From: Rhynochetos jubatus
Taxonomy: Eukaryota; Chordata; Aves; Eurypygiformes; Rhynochetidae
Direction: 5' to 3'
Assembly (NCBI GenBank): GCA_027574665.1
Contig: CM050648.1
Span: 48,637,200 to 48,701,199 of the forward strand
DNA length: 64,000 nucleotides
This document shows positions 23,021 through 35,800 of this stretch, in pieces. The notes below the pieces were generated by a model. That model ran no database searches. It had not been told where the DNA came from and worked only from the letters and a program-made list of their open reading frames with translations. The stretch's first letter is position 1, and each line of letters opens with the position of its first letter. The position numbers and the translations under genes are program-made.

Positions 23021-26000
23021 GTTCAGTAACAGATAAATTAATACTTGCCCTCCTAATTTTCACATTTGTATTTAGTAATTCATCTTTCTACACATGATGC
23101 CAAGACCATCAAATACTATCATACACTAATGTAGATTTTTCTGAAAACTAGTATTGATTAATTCATAGTATTGCTACATTGGAAGACTTAAGAATGCAAC
23201 TGTGAGGTAGATAATCAGCCACCAATGATTTTCAGATAGACTTTTGTCAGTTATTTTTCTTTGTGTCTGCAGGAACCTTCACTGGAAAACAAAACTCTAG
23301 GTTGCATGAGTGGATAGCAGATTTTTTCTGTTAATATAATCAATATAATCAGTAAATCACATGCATTTTTATTTTCCTGATAAGAAAGTATTGGCAATTC
23401 CTCAGATAAGCCAGCTGAACTTCTATTTAGTGTTCATACAGTACCCTCTTTTCTAATGACTTTATTGACTTCTTTGTTGGGGGTTTTGGGTAGGGGGTGG
23501 TTTATTTGTTTGTTTTTTTTGTTTATAAAGGAACAGCCTAGGAAAAGAGATAGTCCAATATTTCTCTGCTTAACTAAAATTAAGTTTCTTTATCTGTTCA
23601 CGTCCTTTTTATGTCTGTGTCATGACCTTCCAATTACAGTTCATAGGCACGTTACTTGAAACCCAAAGAGATACCAAAGCTGGTACTCAACTGGTTGCAA
23701 ATCCATGCTCTGCAACAGATTTTCTGTTATACCTGACATATAAACATTTTAATGGATCTGGGTTGACTTGACTTGTCTCTTCAGCTCAGAAAATTTAATA
23801 AACATCAAAATACTTGCAATGTATCAGGGAGGAAAAGAAGCCCAGGATAGCTCAACGATATTTTCTTCTTATCATAATAAGTGTGAAAGGAATATATCCA
23901 AAATTAACACTGAAAAACTAACTATTGAAAATCAAAATAGTAAAGATATAAACAAAAAGAAAAAATATTTAATACAGTTAAATACATGTATAGCATGTAT
24001 ATTCACACAATTACATGTACATAATGTACAAAGTATGTTAACATCGAATGTCTACCACTGCCTCCTCTTCCTCTGCTTTACATGGTTTAGTCCCCTTCTG
24101 TAATGGGAATTATAACTACACAGTTTTCAAACACAGAAAACAAGAATATTAGCAACCAAGAAACATATCCACACATAGGTTCACTGAAAAGCCTTAGTTA
24201 GAAAGAAAATGAAAAAAAAAGATCATGATAAATATACTAATACAAGCTACAGTCTAGAGAGAAAAAAATCTAGTAGTCTTTTTTCATAAAGCGGTCTGCT
24301 AAACCAGCAATGAAGCATCCAGTGAAACTGGGGAGAGAATATTTTTTTAAATGTTTAAAGGGAATCTATGTACACAAAATTCACCTGTAAGTCTTTGCCA
24401 CAAGGGTGGCACTGAGGTAAAAATCTTAGAGCGACACAGCACAGGACTGAGTATTAATAAGAGGACAATGAACAGCCACACCCAGTTAATTAAGACTAAT
24501 ATAACTACCATGGTTTTACTAAGCCTCAGGCTTTTAAGCACTAGTTATCACATGAGTTGCTAGGATCAACAGTTTCTCTGTAAGAAGGTTATTGACCATT
24601 GCAAGTTCTTAGACCTGTCTCTAAGACTTGATAGTGTTCAGTTTGTAGTATGGACTGACTTGAACATGTACGGTATCTCCAACATTAATATACTTGGAAG
24701 TAGGGTGTGTATTTAATATCAGATTACAACCTTTATTATTAAATTGTTGATGAAATTTATGTCCTCTATTTTCAAAACTCATTACAAAATTCAAGACCCT
24801 TTTATCTACAGGTTTAATTATAATAGGCTTCTTATTCAAAAGACTTTGTATGGCATGGCTTTCTTGTCCACTAGTATTATTATATATTCAGATTAAATCT
24901 CATTTTATATTTACCCATCTGAACTAATTTAATGTACATCTCTAAAAAATATATAGGAGGAAAAGTAAATGTAAGGAACTTATTTTTGTGATATTCATAT
25001 CTTATAGTGCCCTTCTTAGTCAGGACAATTTCCGTTAGTATTTTCAGGGGCAAAAATATATCAATAGAAGTCAAAATACAGTATGATTTTCCAAAATTTA
25101 ACAATAATGAAAAAGTACTGATTTCTGTAACAAGCATGATAAAAACATCACCATTTAACAATTATACTGATACAACTTAGGCTGATTAACTTCTTCTAGA
25201 CTAACTGTGAGGCTGACAGCAATTTTCTCCTCCTCTTACATGTTCTCATATCACACCACTTCCTCTGTTTTTTTCAGCATAACCTGTATATTTAAGAATA
25301 CAACAGATCCCGGTCACTAATAGTTGCAACCTATCTGTGGCTGCATTTACTGACAGCGTCTGGTCCCAAGTGATGATTGAACCTCTACCACCAAAACCAC
25401 AGTACCCATCTCTTACTAGTTGAATTAAAGAATACTGTTAGATATAAGAGAGTAGCAGATTACAGTTGTTGTGGAAAGCAAGTCATGGTCATGTAAACAA
25501 GGTCAGTATATCTTGCATTTCCCATGATTTAGTACATTCTGAGGCATGTTCTAACTCTCCCTGTGGTCTTTAAGAACTCGTGTCACCTCCTGAGACCAAC
25601 TTCGTTATGAGCTGCAGTTATGTCTTTGGAAAGTGTGGGCCTGTGATAGTCCTTAGTTACTGCAGATTAACATTGCTCATCTTCTGATGGGCAATGAGAA
25701 GAGCTTCAACTCTTCTTTTTCTTTCACTGGCTGCCTTTCACTGCCAGTGAGATAGCCATTTCCTGTGTGCCTGAGGAACGAAGCTATCTCCATTCTGAAA
25801 TGTCTGCAGAGCTCCCTCACACAGCAAGTCTGGGCTGCAGAACAGCTGAAGGCAAAGGTCTGGAAGTGAAACATGACTTGTCATTCTGCAAAAAGCTGGT
25901 CTCAACACAAAGAAAAGTTTCATTATTCTGGAAGTTTATACTGTTGAGGAAGTTTTACTCCCTGCTGATTAGGTTTTCCTGAAAGTTGACAGATTTATCA

Positions 26001-29000
26001 CAGTCTCCCCTGTACTTTGGAACTGGTCACCACTGTGGAACCTATTCCTAGCTCCACATTCCCCCAGACACTGCATGATCCAAGAGATTCTTTAGGGATT
26101 GCTCTTAATGGTGCTGAAATTCATTGTGAGACACTTTTAAACCAAATAGCATTTCTTTGGCAATGCTATAGCAAAAGAGAGAAAAGAATGAAATACCAGA
26201 TGAAAATAATCTTGTCTGGGTGCATACTGTGGAAAACATTGCTAGGCAATGCATACTAAGGAAAAATCACCTAGCAGGTGCTGAAATATTCACTTGGATG
26301 TGCAACATACTATGAGCCAGTCCTTTTCCCAGAATCTTGTCAAAACAGCATGACATTGTCTGAAGGCAAAAAAAGCACTCACATGGTTTGCCTTCAAGAT
26401 CACCTGTGCTAACAGACATTTGGGGCTTTTGGAGTCCTCACAGCATTTTAGGGTTGCAAGTGGGCTAGCCATGTAGTTCCTTTGGACCACATCATTCATA
26501 AAGAAAAATGCCATTCCTTTTCAAAGAGCTGAGGTCTTGATTTTTTTTTTTTAGTCCCTCAAATGTACAGACATGAATACCTTTATTTTATGAGCCTTCT
26601 GGCTTTCATGGTAATACTATTATAATGTTCTTTGACAACTGACATTAGTAGCCTTCCCAGCTCATTGTTCTTACCTTATGAGTTTTCCAAACTAACAATA
26701 GCCAACTAGCTGGACAAAATGTGCAATGTAATTAATTACATAAACCTTCCAAATTCATATGAAGAAAGACTGTGAATTATAGTGTTGTAAATACCTACTG
26801 TCACTTACGCTTAAATATCTTTGACTCTTAGACATAATTACAATAGACAGTTTAATGACCCTGAAAAAAGCTATGATGTTTACAGAAATAGTCGATAGAC
26901 AACCACAGTTTCCTTCCTTCCAGTTCATTTGTAATAGTGGCAAGGTGTCTTCTCAGGGGCTGCTCAGATCCCTATCCCTAATATAAAATGTAGTGGGTTT
27001 GCGCAAATAGCTTGCCAGACAGGGAAAAAATGTCTTTTTGATACTGCCCTATAATGTGCCAACCCTGCCACATTGGTGCCACATGCCTCTTTTCAAAAGA
27101 TTATATCAGTCCATATTTAGCTACAGAAAATAGCTTACATATTTCTTGTAAACAGCATATTTTCAAACCAGAAGTGTTGTGTATAGCTGATTAACACATA
27201 ATAATAAGAATGGCAACTCCTAAATAAACAGCATATGAGTGTTTACCCTGTACCCCAATCAAGAAACAAACAGGACTTGAGAAAACGTAGGTGCAGTAGA
27301 TGAGCCTAATTATGAAATGAAAGGCCATGCCATTAATTGTAAAAGCCATTGCTATCCCACAACTTGGCTAACTTGCACTCTCACTTGCCTGTTGTTCTGA
27401 TGTGGTATCTAAATCGATTACCCTTCATGATCCTTTTATGCATGTCTCTCCTTATGCAAGGTATATTCTTCAACCTTTTTCATATTCTTACATGAAAAAA
27501 GGAACAATTAACAACACGCGTACAATTGAGGGAGGTGAGTGTGAATGTGTATGTGAAAAGAACCTTCCTTAATTAAAACTTTACCAAAACCAAATTGTAA
27601 TTGCTCACAATCTGTTCTTGGGAAGAGAATAAGAAAACTAATTTTACCTATAGCACAAAGTAGTCACCCAGCTTAACGCACTACTGAATAATATTCAAAT
27701 GTTTTGTGACGAAAGCAATTGCAGAACTTACATAACAGGGTTTGAGCAGGTCTCACCCCAAGACAAAAGGGGTTGACCAGAGTTATGACAATGTATATCA
27801 TCAATGCAAGCCACTAGCCTTGATCTGAAGTGTTTTCTGCACACTATTTATGAAAATTATATAAATGTACATTTATATTTTGAGCAAAAACATTCTTGAG
27901 ATAGATGAATGAATATCTGAATTAAAGAATGTGTTATACATACAATTAGATTAAAATCCAAACTTCTTGCCTAAAAGGCAGAGCATTTAGTACTGTTTTT
28001 TGAGAAGAGTCCTGACTACTTCAATGCAGTACAAATTTTGGCTGGGTTCAGGAAAGAATTGTTCTATTGAAGTCTACAATAAATTCATGTTGGTCAGATG
28101 GAAGAAACATCAGATGTTTCCACATAGAAAGGAAGTCGTTTGTCCCCGGATAGCTCAATGTTTAACTAATCCTTCCAATATCACTATAATGATATCATTT
28201 CCTTTCTATCATTACAGCTGTAACTGCAAGATGATAAAGTGTTTGTTTACTGAATAGTCATATAAATTCTGGCTACCGGCTTACATCTTTATTCTTTAGA
28301 CCTTCTTGTTCCTTCTCTGGCAGATTCCCAGAATATCCCATACAGTATCTTGCAAAATGTCATCTGACCCAAAAGAAAGTTCAGTTGTCGATCTCTTCTC
28401 CTGAGATCATTAAAAAATTTGTCCAGAATAGATTTCTCACTAACACCCGTGTATTCTGAGGTAAGAAACAAGTCTCTTAAAGGCATCACTATCTTTAGAT
28501 ATTACAAACTCCTATTACACAGTTTCAGAAGTATTAGCCTTATCAGCTGTTCTTTAATGGAAGCAGCACTTATACAATTATGTCCGACATCTCCTAAAAG
28601 CTTGCAATTTATACAGCAAGGAAAAAAAATAACCCTGAAATGCTTGCTTTTCTTTCCCATCCAACATTCTTATTTCAGTAAAACTGCATTGTACACTAAA
28701 TGGCAACAATTACTGCATGCCACTGAAAAGCCAGACTGTAACCATTATTTTTCTAGCTTGCATTAAAATTTTAGCACAGATACCTGAGCAAAACATAGGT
28801 TTGCAACTGTCACAGCAGGTGCACTGTATGCAATGGTCTATTAAACTAATGAAGATTAGTAAAGTAAGTGCAAAATTGTATAATGCTGTAGGGCTAGTAA
28901 AATGTCTTCTAAAAGCACTTACGATGTTGTCAGCCTATTGACTGGTGTAAGATAAGAACTACTTTTCCTGAAAGCAGAAAGTACTCAGGTTCTCAAAAGT

Positions 29001-32000
29001 CCCAGCTCTTGGTGGGATAAATGACAAACATATGGAATTGGGAGCAAATCTTTATTCCCTGTGCATCTGGAACATTAGTGCAGGGGTTCCAGAAAATGAC
29101 GAAAGGGCTGTTGGCTTTTGGTTTTCTTTTCCCCACACAGAAAGGCACATGCTAGGCATGGCTGAAAGCAAGTCATGTTAAAATAATGAGCATGTTTGCT
29201 CTGCTTATGGCTAAGGAGGAAACCCAGAAGACATATTCCCAGTGTAGAAGATAGCAGTCATATTGTAAAGCTTTTATCACTACTTTCTACTGCAAATAAT
29301 CTTGCCGTGGGTATATGTACTAGAGTGGGTTTTTATTGTAAAAATTGTATGCATTTCTCTTTAGAAGTGTAATGATATTTTTAAGTCTGAGATTAGTTAG
29401 ATTATGTTTGTCTTAAACTTTGCTTAAGAGGGAGGAGCTGCATTTGCTTAGTCAGTCTGCTTCTGTTCCTCCTTGGGTGATTACTAACCTCTGTGATATG
29501 GTACTTTAATTGGTAGCTCCTCATTATTATAGTTATATCTTGATCCAAGCAGGATCAAGGGGCAGACAGAAGCAACACATAAGCTATCTATGAAAGGCAG
29601 GCCTTTTACTAGGGATCAGATGACTTCAGAGGGTGCATGCCAGAACAGCAGCACTTATGACACGTAATTGCCTCCAGCACAGACAGCAGGTTGTGAGAGA
29701 CATTCACCTTACGCTCTCCCTGCTCTTTTGGAGCAACCACATCAACAGCCTAAAGCCAGTAAAATAGCAGAGATAACCCACAGGTCCTGGCAGTGTCTTT
29801 TCTTATTATTGTACCTATTCAGTCTGAAACAGTTGAGTATGGGACAAGGTGTAGAAAGCCAAGTCTCATAAAGACAATGCAGTAGAGTTTCAGAACGCTG
29901 ACAATACTCTCACTTCATTTGAGCTCAGCACTGAACTGGGGCTTTTTCAAACCATCTGTGACTCATCTCTGCAGTCACCTAGTTTCAAAGTGCTTGCTTC
30001 TCTGTTTATACCAGCCTTACCAGAGCCCCACACAGGTGTGAGACAGCTGTGGGCTGCTCTGATGTTGAAGTGTTGCCAACTGTTCCCATGCCATGCAGCC
30101 ATACGTCCCAGAACAGGTTAGTCACTAAATTCCAGAGCCCTCTTTATGGCATAGAGTAATGGGAACTGCACCAGAGAAAGTAACACAAATTATATAAAAA
30201 AAAAAAAGTAATAACAAATGCCTCTTGAAACTACCTTTAAAACTGTGTCCTGCATTACCATAGCAGCATGATGAGTTACTTGCTTTGTATAACATGTACA
30301 TAGTTGTGTATAGGCACACAGTCCAAATTTCAGAAGAAAAGCTGACATAAGATAATATCCTAATGTTCAACCTATCACTCATGGAACAGAACTCTTTGCA
30401 CTAAAAGCACCTTTCAGCATTAGGAAAAGCAATAGCAAATTGGCTGATTAGCATAAATGTACAACTGTGTTGTCCCTTAAGAGCTATTATCATGCTTTCC
30501 AAAAGTAGTTGTTTCATTTGTTAAATTTATGAATTCTCCTGATTTTTTTAAGATATAAATCTTGGCACCTCTGTCACACATGCTATGGTTCCCAGTAGGT
30601 AGAAAAGCCCTGAGCAAATCTAAATGAACTTTAAAAAAAATATGAATCTGGGGAAAAAATCTACAACAACCTAGAAACGCAATTAGTGTTGGTAACAGTC
30701 TCAAATAAACTTGGATTGGGAAATTTACAGAATGTAATCCAGTGAGATTTCGTTATGCCTTGATACAAACTATATAGAGTAAATAATAAATTCATCTCTT
30801 CAATCTTTCCATTCTAAAATGAAATAGTGCTCCACTTCTTGTACAGGATGACAAAAAATTTGATTTTCATAAGACTATTCCCCTTTCTAAATTAAACTAA
30901 TAAGTAACCAGACCATTATCATTGAAATTTAAATATGCCAAGCAGCTGAATTCAAGAGGTCCTTTCCTTTTAAAAGGTAAAGAAGCCCTGGCACAAGTCG
31001 TTTCATTGGCTTAAATAGAACCACTTGAATAAGTGAGAATCTCCCAACTGGGCCAGTGCTGTATCAGCACTACATTGTAAATTATAAAAAGATACACTGT
31101 ACGGTAGCTGTGCCATTAGGCATAGTTCAGCTGTTGAAAATTGTACTGCGGGTAACTTTTATGATCCAGTGAAAATGTATCTAAGATAATGAAATCGTAC
31201 ATTATCCTTGGAGATTTACAAATCTGACACCACATACAATGTCTGTTCTCCCTTCTTTAAATTATTATGTAGGGAGACATCTCTTTGTATGCTGAAAATC
31301 TCTTCTTTCAGCTGTCCATAATTTTAGAGGTCATTTAATGAACAGAGTCATGATTTGATAGAATCCTCCTCCCATTATAGCTAATCTAATAAGTATCTAA
31401 CATTTTAGGTAGTACTTTGCTATCTGTACTACTGCTCAATGAGGCTGCCACTTATCCCAAAGACAAAAACCAGACTGGCAGGGAAGCAGCAGTTTGGCTT
31501 AACTTCACATACTCGCCTGTCGGAGAATTTCAAATCACTCTTCATATCTTTAGTGAGCTCATTCATTCAGGAGAAACAGCCTGGGTTTGGCAACTGATTT
31601 TGGGAGTACATATTTCTCTGATGTTCTAAGGGAGTACTAATTTGTGCCTTGTAAATTATACAAAGTACCTATCAAGCACTAAATAGGTAAATGGAAGAGA
31701 AGGTCAGCAGTGTTTGAATGAATGTACTGATGAAGAAATCTCCAATGATATTTCAATTGCTGCCCTCCAATGCAGTCAAAAGAAGTGGGGTTTTTTTCAA
31801 TAACATTTTTAAACTCCCAGTGCTTGATCAGCCCAATCAAGTTCAAATTTTATGTATTCACCTGTAAGGCTGCTCACAGCTCTGTCCTGCAGCACTAACA
31901 TTTCTTTTCTCTCTCCTCACCTTGCCCCTTCAGACTCATCAAGCTGCAGGGTTTTTTCCTGATCGTTTCCCATTTTCCATGACCAGCACTGCACCATTTT

Positions 32001-32820
32001 TCAGTTTGCAGAACAGTATTTGTAGAGGTATTCTGACACTAGTCTGAATAATTTACCTGGTTATTTACATGATATACACATGAGACTCCATTTTTGGGTA
32101 TGTTTTGCCCCAGCAGATCAATGCTACCTATTGTTTCCACTGTCTAAAAAAACCCCTTTGTCAAGGCTTGATCCTATATGCAGAGCAAAGCAGCATTTTT
32201 TTTAATGATGGGGATGAAAGGAACAGGTTAGCAGCTGTGTCCAGACTGCAGCACTGTAAATCCACTTGCACAGTTTACAAGAGACTATTGGAGGGTTTCA
32301 GCCAGTAGTTTGAATCACAGATCATGACTCCAGGATTTTATATGAAGTTTTGAGGAAGAGGCTAGAGAATTTTTTCTGGAAGATGTTCATAGCCAACTCC
32401 ATGTGGAGATCAGTCTTAGGACGGAGTGAATTTTGTTTAGATTCACAACCATCATCCACTTTAAACAGCTTACCGAGCCCCAGACAAAGACCCAGAAGTC
32501 CTTAGGTTACTTTACTACTGCTACAGAGAGTAGTGACTCAACCCCTTCCCTGGAAACCTCAAAGACATTTGTCTTGAAATTTCTGATTTTCAGAGTTTTG
32601 AAGAGGCTACTGGTCGAGTAAGGACAATGAGTTCTGTCCTTCAACCTGTTCTATAAACGTAGGTTTCTTTTCAGTAGGTTACAAATTAAATTCCCCAACA
32701 CACACAGACTATTCAGTAATTCACCACAGCTTTTTAATCATAACTCACAGTATGTGAAGTCGTTCTCCACAGGAATGAAGGATTTTCAGAAAATAAAGTA
32801 CAGATACAGTTTATTCTATT
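23021..32820. other. Unique AT-rich non-coding stretch
   Basis: Nearly 10 kb in which I recognise no exon, RNA gene or transposon. A T/G-rich patch at 23473-23525 has several G runs. Open frames are short, unconserved in appearance and often overlap on opposite strands. Relics too old to read by eye may be present. Confidence 0.45.
23473..23525. repeat. T/G-rich low-complexity patch with G runs
   Basis: Runs of five, three and five G separated by short T-rich spacers (23479-23498) lead into TTTGTTTG and an 8-T run. It could fold as an imperfect G-quadruplex, but the fourth G run is only two bases long. Confidence 0.7.
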
Positions 32821-32872
32821 TTTGAGCAAAGGCTAGACATGATGGCCTCTTGAAGGCCTTTTTATGATTTGT
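32821..32872 (+). mobile_element. Possible old CR1 3' end relic
   Basis: GAGCAAAGGCTAGACATGATGGCCTCTTGAAGGCC followed by TTTTTATGATTTG resembles a CR1 3' UTR end (GGACTAGATGACCTCTTGAGGTCCC...ATGATTCTGTG type). Only ~50 bp are readable and the ORF2 tail is not seen upstream. Confidence 0.42.
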
Positions 32873-35800
32873 TTAAAATATTTACTCATTTTTCATCCAG
32901 TATACTTTGCAAATACAGAACTTCAAAGACTACAGTTTCCTAATAGTAAAAACATTCATCAAGCAGCTTCCTTTCAAACTGGAAGATGTTACCCAATTAT
33001 CACACCCATCAGGACACCTAACCAGAGGTTTGAAGCCTGTAATAAAGATAATCTGCAAGACAAACCCTCACACATTCACCACTCACTGTAGATGACTTCT
33101 GCTGTGAGCCACTTCTATTTCTTTTGATATGAAACTTCCCCAGGAGATGAAATAACAGGTATGCCTACTTACATGCTGATTGTCTACATCAATTCACTGA
33201 AACCTGTGGGAGATATGCAGCACAACAAAATTGCTTACAATAAACATCTTGTTAAAGAAGTCTGCATAACTTCCCTCTTATTTCTTACCCACTCCCCCAC
33301 ATACTCCCCTCTGGTGTGTAAGTGGAGCCCCTGGATTACAGGGAAGGAGAGCAGGGAAACTAAGAAAACGCAGGATGTTAAAACTCTGGATTTCTAAATT
33401 GTCGGGTCCTGAATCTTGAATGAAGTCAGCAGCCAGCTCAAACTCAAAATCCACCCACAGATACTATTACCAGTTCAGAGAATGAAAGGGAACATGGAGC
33501 TGACCTGCTTTAGGTAAAGAGCAGAATGTGTAGCAGAAGACTAGAAATAAAGCACACCTTCAGGAAATGCCCATTGGTGGCGACTGCTGTTGCTCAAGGT
33601 ATTTATTCCCAACCTCTTTCAAAAAATGGAATATAAATTTGAGGATTGAAATCAGTACCACAATTAGAAAGAGAGAGGAAGGAAAGTATTGCATTATCCA
33701 GACTATACTGCTGTAATTTAGTCAAATCAAGGCATTACAGATGGTTTGGTATTGAGAGGAGGATTGCTGGTTTGTTTAAAGAAGGGAATGAGTTTGAAGC
33801 ATTTATTATTTACTTTGTACTTTATTTACATTGATATGCACAAATTATTACATGAAAATCTTATACCTGCAGGGCTGAAGATCTTTTGCCTGGGACAGTT
33901 CAAAAATAAAGTTAAATACAGATAGTTTTTTGCTCTTATTAATCATAAAACACAAATTGGGTAAAACATTTTGTGTTTGCCTTAAGATAATTCTGTGGAA
34001 AGACTATTTAAAATGACATAGACACTCTTTCCTGGGGACCTCCTGATGGCTCCTGACATTTCAACCTCCTAATGTACAAGGCCGGTTTGTTTTGTTTGTG
34101 CAATTAGTCATGTTACTTAGCAATACAAAAAGTGCTTTTTACACTAAACTCTAGGGAATAAAATATGCAGAATTCATGAGATACAAAACACATAAAAATT
34201 CATTTCCTGAGCAGAAGTACTGCAACATTGTCTAGCAAAAAACTATTACTTTTTTTCATTGTGTTTGTAATAAAGAATTCAAGCAACCATACCCTTCAGG
34301 CCTGGGCTCCCCACCACTTCACTTGAACTCAGCCTCAGCATTCAGCCATGGCATGTGAAGTTAATTACTCTGGGCATTGGGGCTCTGAACAGAAGAATGA
34401 CCCTATTTGCAGCTCCATGTACTATGTACCACGCTACAGTGAATTCTTTCAGTACCTACACATCGCGCACTCTGTGACTCTGAATGGAGTAATAATTCTA
34501 GCACTCTGGAGGAAAGCTCAACTGTCATCTCATTTTTTCAGGGACACTTGTCTTCCCAGGTAAACTTTTAATGGGGGCTGACATTAGTCCACATTCAGTC
34601 ACCATCACCTTCCCACTTCAAATGGTATGAAAATCCAAGGGTTACAGCTTTCAGAAACCATCATGGAAAAGGGCAGGCTTGAAACAATCTTTTGAGCCTG
34701 GATCTTATGATCCTGAGGTCCTTCTACCAGCTTTCATGACATGAACATCAGAATTATGTAGATTCAGAAATCTGTGGTTGTAAATGACTCCTCATCTAGA
34801 GAACCAAACACTGACTGCAGGAGACTTGGTTTACATAATTTGGCAAGATGGCTAACTCACAGAGGAGCTGAATATTCTCATAGAAACTGCATAGCTGGGG
34901 AAAAAATAAAGTAATTTAATAAAAACCCCATTAGACAGGATTGCTTGCCAAATGTCTAACTACTTTCTGTTACTGTTAGGGTGTGAAGTTTCGGTAGCCT
35001 TCAAAAATACATGAAAAAATACACTCTCTACAGTTGAAAATATCCTCCATATGCTGAGGTGTCTGTCTTTATCTGACATAAGCAAAAATTATGTCAGATG
35101 GTGTGATGTATGTCTTGGTCAACAGTAGTATTAATCTGGAAGGGGAATAGAGTAAGTGAGGAAAGACCAGTGTCTGCTAAAAATTAGTTTCAAACCACAA
35201 AGAATAGAGGCATTTTGTTTCTTTAGCAGGATTTGTACCACATTATTTGTTAACATCATGATACACCTTCAACTTGAAGTAAAGTCCTTTTCACCCAGCA
35301 TTTTGAACAGTAGTGGTACGAAGGCAAATAGTCACTTTGAGGTGGGAGGTGGGCAGTTATTTCTTGGGATATTCTTTCATTTTATACCAAGGTAAGGCAA
35401 TAATTCTGTAGACCCTTTTTCTTCACTCCAATCCTTCTTGGCTTCTTTATTTTTATTATGATTTCCTAACGTTGGTTCATTACTTGATTTATGCATTCAT
35501 TCATTTAAGTCTAACCTAGAAATATGTTATTTTGAAGTTTCTAATTTTAATTCACGAGATACAAACTGTGCATAATCATGTAGAGAGAACAGAGCACAGA
35601 GAGGAACAATGAATTGGCTTTTGAAAAAGGCCTTAATTTTATATAGGATAGGAGGATAAATTATAGATTCAGTTTTCAACTGATGATCTCTGGACCAGTC
35701 ATGTAGGTCATTTTTAAGCATGGCTACCATTTACTAATATCCATTTGCCAATACTCATACATGGACTTTGTTAATATGACATTCAGCGTTAACAGAAGCA

